Shown here: one piece after another, positions 45,085 to 50,884 of the stretch
Numbering within the stretch: the first letter of the stretch is position 1
How the letters are laid out: every line of letters starts with the position of its first letter
Assembly: GCA_010365215.1 (NCBI GenBank)
Contig: JAAFGT010000020.1
Coordinates: 1-50,884 of the forward strand
Origin: Acidipila sp.
GTDB lineage: Bacteria > Acidobacteriota > Terriglobia > Acidiferrales > UBA7541
DNA: 50,884 nt
Reading direction: 5' to 3'
Notes under the pieces: generated by a model
Databases searched by the model: none
Seen by the model: the letters and a program-made list of their open reading frames with translations, nothing else
What the model was told of the DNA's origin: nothing
Made by a program: the position numbers and the translations under genes

Positions 45085-45115
45085 ACAAACGGGGGCCGGC
45101 GTGATGCCAGCCCCC
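45081..45115 (-). terminator. Intrinsic terminator of the TonB-dependent receptor gene
   Basis: Read on the minus strand, GGGGGCTGGC-ATCAC-GCCGGCCCCC forms a 10-bp stem with one G-U pair, followed by GTTTGTATTT. It sits 27 bp after the receptor stop codon at 45142. On the plus strand no T-run follows. Confidence 0.75.
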
Positions 45116-45141
45116 GGGGATCGGAGCTACGACCCAATCGC

Positions 45142-48100
45142 TCAGAAATCCAGCCGCAACCCGAACTGGATAAAGCGTGGCTGGTTGTACTGCGTATTCA
45201 ATACGCCAAACCCGCTGCGGCTGGCTACGTTCAAGTGCGCGTCGGTCGCGTCGCTGTTTTGCAGCAACGGGTGATTAAAGACATTGGTGATCTGCATGTC
45301 GAAACGCGTGCTCACGCGCTCCGTGATCTTGGTGGTCTTGGAGAGGCCGAAGTCAACTCCCCAGCGTCCCAGGCTGCGCACCGCCCCGCGACCCGTGCGG
45401 CCATCGAGAAGCACATCCGGGGTGCGGAAATTCAGGCGCGCCGCGGTGGGATCAGCGAACCCGTTAACCACGCCCGCGCCAAGTTGATGGGGACTCAACG
45501 AATAAGACGTTTTCGTGATGGGGATGTACGCGCTGCAATTACCGAACACCCCGCCCTGTCCATACTCCTCGCAACTATTGCCGTAATACACGTCGAGCGG
45601 CAGTCCGCTACCGTAGTTCCACACGCCGGCCATATTCCATCCGCCGATGACCCGGTCGAACCAGTTTCCCGAGGAGAATCGCGAGCCGCGGCCGAAGGGC
45701 AAGTCATACGTGACCAGGGCGGTGATGGCATGGCGCCGGTCAAATGAGGCCGAACCGTAGTCCCGATTGAGGTTGAAGGCATCCGAAGTCTCGTTCAGGC
45801 TCTCTTGGTTCTGGCCGATCTGGTCGAAAGCGTGGGAGAAGGTGTAGTTGAAGTTAAGCGTCAGGCCGTTGCTGGTCTGCTTGCGCAAGCTAAAGAATCC
45901 AGCATTGTAGTTCGAACGGCCATTGCTCCCGATAAAGTAAGAGTCGTACACCTGATTGGTGTCCGCTCCGCCACCCTGGATGCTGCCCGGGGTGGCAAGC
46001 GAGGCAGGATAGAATCCGTTCTGATCGTCCCAAACGTCGTAGAGATTCGCGAAGCGGAACGCCGAAGTGCCTTCTTGCGCTATCGATGCCTGCGTGCACG
46101 AGGCGAAGCCGGTGCAATAAGCCGAGCCACCAAGCATGGTTTCGAACCAGGCTTGGTTCGGAATTGCCCCTGGCGCCGCTCCCCCGCGCAGCGCATTGGC
46201 GATCGCGCTGAACGCCTGCGCGAAGCTCTGGCCTCCGGCCGTCATCATGTAGGGCACTTGGCTAAGCCCGTAGCCCTGATACAGGCGACGGGAGAAGTTG
46301 CCGACATAGCCCACTTCCATGACCATCTTGCCGGGCAATTCGCGCTGAAGCGTAATGTTGAAAGTATCCGCGTAGCCCACTTTGCGTTTCGGATCGATTC
46401 GGAAGTCCAGCGTTTCGAAGGGACTGTTGGTGCCCGGGATGAGCGGCGAGGTGATTGCTGCCAGCCCGGGGAGCGGTATTCCCGCTCCATCCGTTCCGAT
46501 CCGGAAACTGTTCGCCGGAGTAGCCCCGGGTGTGCAATTAACCACTCCTGCTACCGGCATGCGCGGGCCCTTGCACCGGACGTTGTTGCCGAAGCCGATG
46601 CCCAGGGCAGGAATCATCACGATACCGACGCCGTTGATGCGGTCATACACGCGGGCATATCCCCCGCGGATCACGGATTTCCGGTTGCCCAAAATACTGG
46701 ACAGAAACCCGTCGGTGTAGGAAGGATTCCACGCCACTGAAATTCGCGGCGCGAAATTCTTGTAGTCGGGGTCATAGGGATATTTCCGGCCTGTCGATTT
46801 AATAGGCACAAAGTCGAGTTGCGGGTTGTAGATCATGCCCGCTAAGGCAGCAGCCTTCCTTTTCGCGATGTAGGCGTCGCCGGTAATCAGCGCGCCGGTG
46901 GCGTGATCGACCATCATGGTTGCATTGCCGCTCTGCTCGTAGGGAGGCATTTGCACGCCCCACGTTAGACCGAGGTTGATCGTCAACGAAGGTCGAATGC
47001 GCCAGCTATCTGTAAAGTACAGCTGGTAGCTGTTCACCACGGTATGTTGAAGCAACGGATCGCCCGCCTTGTTCGGCGAAAGATTGGGCGCGCGGGTCAG
47101 CAGTTGCTGGCCTCGATCCACCAAGCCCAGCACGGAAGAGTAAAAATTGTTCCAGTTCTGGACGTCGGAGGCCAGCAAACAGTTCGTCTGGATGGCCGGT
47201 GGGTTGCACGTTGGTGGAGCGTTTCCGGCGGGGATGGAGATGCCGCTGCCGGAGGCCAAGCGCCCAACCGTATAAACGATCGAGGTCAATCCGCCGATCA
47301 CCTTGTCGTCGCGCCGGTGGAAGAAGCGTTGCGTCTCCGCGCGACCACCAAACTGAACATTGTGATTGCCGTGGATCCAGCTCAAGTTTTCAAAGAAGTT
47401 GAAATCCTTGCCGTTCCAGACCCGGCTGCGGGCGTTCTGGGTATCCACGTTGATCGGCTGCATCCCCACAAAGATCCCCTCACCTCCTATGCTTAGCGCA
47501 GAATTCGTGGTGGCAACCTGTGGAAACGGCGCACTCGTGCCCCACTGCCACCAATGCCGCAGGTAATCGAAATGGAAGTCGCTGGTCAGATGAGGAGTAA
47601 TCTGTCCGGTCAATCCTATCACCAGATAACGAGGCGCCAGGGGCCGGACCGCGGTCGAACGCGGCACGCCTTTCGTGTCGCCGGAAATAAGTCCGCCGAT
47701 ATCCACCTGCACGGGCGATTGGAATACAGTTTTTCCGTATCGGTAGCTCGACATCAACTGCCACTTCGAGTTGAAGTTGTGGTCGATCTTAATGACCCCG
47801 AAGTCCTCCGTCAGAGGTGTTTTCGCCGCAGCGCTAAACCCTAGGTTATTCAAGCCGTCAGCGCCCGAGCCGTTCGGATCATTGCCCCCAGGTTCAAACG
47901 CCCATACCGCAGCGATCGTCGGATTTAGACCGAGGCCCCTCGGATCAAACCCGCTCGGTGCCACCGTCGCACCGGTCAGTGGATCCACGGTCGGAACCGG
48001 ATTGAGGTTGTATGCCACCGTGGCCCCACTCGAATCCACAAAATGCAAGATGCCGGCCTTCATGGCGGCTGACGGCACCGGCCGGGCGATATCTGTCGAG

Positions 48101-49086
48101 CTGACAAATCGTCGTCCCTCGTAGTGTGCGAAGAAAAAGGTCTTGTCTTTCCAGATAGGACCACCGATGCGGCCGCCGAACCGGTTGTCGCGCAATGCCG
48201 GGTCTTTCTGGCCGTGGCTATTGCGTGTCCAGCTGTTGGCATTCAAAGCGTTATTTTGAAGGTACTCGTAAAGCGCGCCATGAAAGATATTGGTTCCGCT
48301 GCGCGTGACCATTTGAACTTCACCGCCCGCCGAGCGGCCGAAACCGGCGTCTGGGTTGTTGCTGACTACGCGAAATTCCTCCAGGCTCTCCACCGGTGTG
48401 GGAACTACCGCGCGCGGAGTTGCCGTAAAATTCGTGCCCGCATATTGCCCGCTGCCCGCTGTGCTGTCCGTGGCGTCGCCGCCATCGAGGAGGAAAGTGT
48501 TCTGGTCGCTGCGGGCTCCGGCCACCTGACCGCCGGTATTGTCGCCTTCGCCGGAGGCATTGGGAGAACCAGGGGCGTTGAACCCGGGACTCGCCAGCGG
48601 CTGGAGCAGCAACAACGCTGTGGCGTCGCGGCCCAGGCTGGGGATGTTTTCCATCATCTTGCGATTGATCACATTTCCAATCGAAGCGTCATTGGTTTGC
48701 AGTTCCACCTGCGCACCTGCCTGCACCTCGACCACTTCGGAGACAGTGCCTATCTCCAGCGTGGTGTCGACGGTGAGCGGCTTGCCAACCTGCGCGGCAA
48801 CCGGCCCGATGGATGTTGTGCGAAAACCGGCTTTCTTGATTACCACCTTGTAATCGCCTGGCGCCACGCTCGAGAAGATATACACGCCCGTATCATTTGT
48901 GGTTTGCGTCCGTGAATCGTTGGTCGCCACGTTCTGGAGTTCGACATCGGCGCCGGGAACCACCGCGCCTTTCTGATCCATGACCGTTCCGGTCACCGTG
49001 GTCGTTGCCGACCCTTGCGCGCGCGCGAATGCCGGATAAAACGCCGTCGCCAGAAGCACTGCCAGCAGCAATCTAGATATTCGCAT
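45142..49086 (-). CDS. Oar-like TonB-dependent receptor with carboxypeptidase-regulatory-like N-terminus
   Basis: 1,314 residues from the ATG at 49086, which has AGGTGG upstream; a longer frame reaches 49197 without a signal. Signal peptide ISRLLLAVLLATAFYPAFARAQ. Residues ~25-115 are a CarboxypepD_reg-like fold (VTGTVMDQKGAVVPGADVEL, PGDYKVVIKKAGF). A plug domain follows (VINRKMMENIPSLGRDATAL), then a very long 22-strand-type barrel ending FIQFGLRLDF. Such receptors are hugely expanded in Acidobacteriota and take up large nutrients (often glycans or peptides) with TonB energy. No SusD partner is next to it; substrate unknown. Confidence 0.92.
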   Translation of the reverse strand: MRISRLLLAVLLATAFYPAFARAQGSATTTVTGTVMDQKGAVVPGADVELQNVATNDSRTQTTNDTGVYIFSSVAPGDYKVVIKKAGFRTTSIGPVAAQVGKPLTVDTTLEIGTVSEVVEVQAGAQVELQTNDASIGNVINRKMMENIPSLGRDATALLLLQPLASPGFNAPGSPNASGEGDNTGGQVAGARSDQNTFLLDGGDATDSTAGSGQYAGTNFTATPRAVVPTPVESLEEFRVVSNNPDAGFGRSAGGEVQMVTRSGTNIFHGALYEYLQNNALNANSWTRNSHGQKDPALRDNRFGGRIGGPIWKDKTFFFAHYEGRRFVSSTDIARPVPSAAMKAGILHFVDSSGATVAYNLNPVPTVDPLTGATVAPSGFDPRGLGLNPTIAAVWAFEPGGNDPNGSGADGLNNLGFSAAAKTPLTEDFGVIKIDHNFNSKWQLMSSYRYGKTVFQSPVQVDIGGLISGDTKGVPRSTAVRPLAPRYLVIGLTGQITPHLTSDFHFDYLRHWWQWGTSAPFPQVATTNSALSIGGEGIFVGMQPINVDTQNARSRVWNGKDFNFFENLSWIHGNHNVQFGGRAETQRFFHRRDDKVIGGLTSIVYTVGRLASGSGISIPAGNAPPTCNPPAIQTNCLLASDVQNWNNFYSSVLGLVDRGQQLLTRAPNLSPNKAGDPLLQHTVVNSYQLYFTDSWRIRPSLTINLGLTWGVQMPPYEQSGNATMMVDHATGALITGDAYIAKRKAAALAGMIYNPQLDFVPIKSTGRKYPYDPDYKNFAPRISVAWNPSYTDGFLSSILGNRKSVIRGGYARVYDRINGVGIVMIPALGIGFGNNVRCKGPRMPVAGVVNCTPGATPANSFRIGTDGAGIPLPGLAAITSPLIPGTNSPFETLDFRIDPKRKVGYADTFNITLQRELPGKMVMEVGYVGNFSRRLYQGYGLSQVPYMMTAGGQSFAQAFSAIANALRGGAAPGAIPNQAWFETMLGGSAYCTGFASCTQASIAQEGTSAFRFANLYDVWDDQNGFYPASLATPGSIQGGGADTNQVYDSYFIGSNGRSNYNAGFFSLRKQTSNGLTLNFNYTFSHAFDQIGQNQESLNETSDAFNLNRDYGSASFDRRHAITALVTYDLPFGRGSRFSSGNWFDRVIGGWNMAGVWNYGSGLPLDVYYGNSCEEYGQGGVFGNCSAYIPITKTSYSLSPHQLGAGVVNGFADPTAARLNFRTPDVLLDGRTGRGAVRSLGRWGVDFGLSKTTKITERVSTRFDMQITNVFNHPLLQNSDATDAHLNVASRSGFGVLNTQYNQPRFIQFGLRLDF

Positions 49087-49426
49087 TTCAATCCACCTCG
49101 CTTGTGAAGGTTCGGCATGGAGATAATCGAATACAGACTTGGGACGTGCGTCCGAACGGACGACCGAGTTAGACCCGTGTTGCACCACTCGCACCACCCT
49201 GTAACTTTGGGCGAAACCTATTCTGTTAATCTGTCGATGTCAAGCGAATTATTTGGTTGACGACGGCATGAGTTTTTGGCGGCGGAGGGCGGTGAACAAA
49301 CGGTCAGGTGGTTCCAGGCAACAAATGCGTGCGAATGGCAAATGCAGACTCGTATCTAGCGGTTTCGTCTGAAGTCAGCGGGTTTCGCAGCATGCCCATT
49401 TTGATAGCGCTTCACGGCCCCAGCCA
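49087..49426. other. Intergenic region upstream of the TonB receptor
   Basis: 340 bp between the receptor start and the amidohydrolase stop, both minus strand. It contains the receptor promoter (separate entry) and about 120 bp of leader. No small gene or terminator was recognised. Confidence 0.5.
49216..49244 (-). promoter_or_regulatory. Candidate promoter of the TonB-dependent receptor
   Basis: On the minus strand a consensus TTGACA (49244-49239) and TAGGTT (49221-49216) are 17 bp apart. The -10 is weak (3/6) but the -35 and spacing are ideal. Predicted leader about 120 nt. Confidence 0.5.
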
Positions 49427-50884
49427 TTAAGGGGCGTTTTCATTTATGGTGATCGGCGTAGCGGCGGCTTTGTAAACGATTTGGCCGTCGAATAAAGTCA
49501 TTTCGCACTTCAGGTCCTTGATGTCATCCGTCGGAACGGTATACACATCGCGGTCCCAGACGGCGATGTCGGCTCGCTTACCGGTCTCGATGGAACCAAT
49601 CTGGTCTTCCAGAAATAACTGGTGCGCGGCCCAATCGGTGTAGGAGCGAAGCGCCGTGTGCACGTCGATGGACTCGGTTGTCCCGAACGGATGGGCTCCA
49701 TAAACGCCCTTGAGCGTTTCGCGAGCTATGGAAGCCCAAAGACCATAGCGCGCCGGAAAAGGGGTGACGAAAAAATCGGATCCTCCGCCCCACCGGATGC
49801 CCTTGCTGAGATAGGTTTTGAAAGGATTCAGACGCGCCGCGCGCTCCGGGCCAAAAGTGCCGGCATACGTGTCTCCGATCCACCACATAAACGGCGCCTG
49901 CGGTTCTGGGTACCCCGCATCGTACTTCTTCTCGAGAGCAGCCATGGTTTCCAGCGCGTGCTCGGTCGGGATATTGGAATGAATTATGCTGTGGCGAAGC
50001 CCTTTGGTGGGAGTTTCGTTCAAAACTTCCGCGTAAGTATCCACCACCCAGTCGATCGCCCGGTCACCCACCGCGTGCGTGCCAATGTGAATGCCGGCGC
50101 TATGAAACAAGCGGACCATCTGGCGGTAGACCGCCGGGTCGAGCGCCGGATACCCGAAGTTGCCGGTGTCAATGCCCGTCGAGCTCTTTCTCCATTCCTT
50201 GTACACCCATGCAGTGCGCGCGCCGCCGCTTCCGTCCATGAAGAGCTTCACGCCGCCGGAGATGAGCTTGCCGTCACCGAGCGACTGAGGCGGCTTAGGA
50301 AGGTCGGACATACGCGCGATGATTCGCTTTGCAGATTCCGCGGTGTTGCCACCGTCCCACAGCACGAATACCCGCACCGCCAGCTTGTTTTCCTCGAGAA
50401 GTTCGCGGTAGGCGTCCCACGTATCCTGAAGGATATCGGGGTCTTTCACCGCCGTCATGCCTTCCTTATGGAAAGCGTCGATCATGTACAAAATTGCGCT
50501 GCGCTGCTGCTGGGGAGTTATTGGAGGAATAAGATTTTCTACCATGCCCAAAGCCGCTTCCTTGAGCACACCCGTGGGTATTCCCTGCACGTCCCGGTCG
50601 ATGGTGCCGGCGGGCGGATTCTTTGTGTCCGCAGTGATGTGCGCCAACTGCATGGCATAACTGTTCGCCACGCCGTAATGGCCGGTGGTGTGCCGTAGCC
50701 AAACCGGATTGGCGGGCGCCACCTTGTCGAGATCTGATGCATAGACGTAGCGCAGCTCCGCGAGCTTGCCTTCGTCCCAGCCGGATCCCACGACCCACTC
50801 GCCCGGCTTCACAGTGGCGACTCTCTCGCGAACTTTAGCCACCACGTCCTCGATTCGAGCCGCGTCGCTAAGGTTGACTTCGTA
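49427..50884 (-). CDS. YtcJ-like amidohydrolase, 5'-truncated by window edge
   Basis: About 485 residues of a protein usually 550-620 long; the frame is open through the right edge, so the start lies outside. Typical YtcJ/amidohydrolase_3 segments are present: GGVKLFMDGSGGARTAW, GIHIGTHAVGDRAIDWVVD (metal-binding His), HSIIHSNIPT and GGGSDFFVTPFPARYG (catalytic Asp). The N-terminal HxH pair would lie beyond the edge. These zinc enzymes hydrolyse amide or N-formyl bonds; homologues are often exported. Substrate not determined. Confidence 0.88.
   Translation of the reverse strand, partial: YEVNLSDAARIEDVVAKVRERVATVKPGEWVVGSGWDEGKLAELRYVYASDLDKVAPANPVWLRHTTGHYGVANSYAMQLAHITADTKNPPAGTIDRDVQGIPTGVLKEAALGMVENLIPPITPQQQRSAILYMIDAFHKEGMTAVKDPDILQDTWDAYRELLEENKLAVRVFVLWDGGNTAESAKRIIARMSDLPKPPQSLGDGKLISGGVKLFMDGSGGARTAWVYKEWRKSSTGIDTGNFGYPALDPAVYRQMVRLFHSAGIHIGTHAVGDRAIDWVVDTYAEVLNETPTKGLRHSIIHSNIPTEHALETMAALEKKYDAGYPEPQAPFMWWIGDTYAGTFGPERAARLNPFKTYLSKGIRWGGGSDFFVTPFPARYGLWASIARETLKGVYGAHPFGTTESIDVHTALRSYTDWAAHQLFLEDQIGSIETGKRADIAVWDRDVYTVPTDDIKDLKCEMTLFDGQIVYKAAATPITINENAP

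Overview
The window reads as chromosomal DNA of a soil-type Acidobacteriota, probably class Terriglobia. This is an inference from three things: the GC-rich coding bias, a 1,314-residue Oar-like TonB-dependent receptor with a carboxypeptidase-regulatory-like N-terminus, and a high-affinity group 1h [NiFe]-hydrogenase locus. No rRNA, tRNA, CRISPR array or insertion sequence was found.

Layout. 1-4446 (all minus): an EF-G-like GTPase cut by the window edge, a Tat-type MsrB, an isoaspartyl peptidase/asparaginase, a CDP-alcohol phosphatidyltransferase and GreA. 4685-12237 (minus): an MdtABC-like RND efflux operon without an outer-membrane factor. 12627-31765 (plus): about 19 kb devoted to one hydrogenase. 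It holds a first small subunit, a cytoplasmic PAS histidine kinase, a NarL-type response regulator, a second small subunit, the only large subunit, then a block of accessory genes (NifU-like, DUF5947-like, DUF6084-like, an unknown 354-residue protein, a fused maturation protease, a tiny membrane protein, a YceI-like protein), then hypC-hypD-hypE, a double-SIS protein, a glutaredoxin, hypF-hypA-hypB and a Ni/Co transporter. 31990-32466 is a PhnB-like VOC protein.

32501-42751 (minus) looks like an uncharacterised electron conduit. It encodes a 23-haem and a 31-haem c-type cytochrome, an outer-membrane beta-barrel, an exported protein, a five-TM b-type cytochrome, a lipoprotein and a membrane-anchored FAD/2x[Fe-S] oxidoreductase. 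43114-44997 holds two exported proteins, 45142-49086 the TonB receptor, and 49427 to the right edge a truncated YtcJ-like amidohydrolase.

How the parts may work together. The hyp genes, nickel transporter and protease build the Ni-Fe(CN)2CO site of HhyL. The tiny membrane protein and the signal-peptide-less YceI protein are candidates for coupling the soluble HhySL to the membrane quinone pool. The two points most worth a second look are (a) the duplicated small subunit immediately followed by a PAS kinase/regulator pair, which could be a hydrogen- or redox-sensing module, and (b) the cytochrome/barrel/flavoprotein operon, whose gene order suggests NAD(P)H- or quinol-linked electron transfer across the cell envelope.
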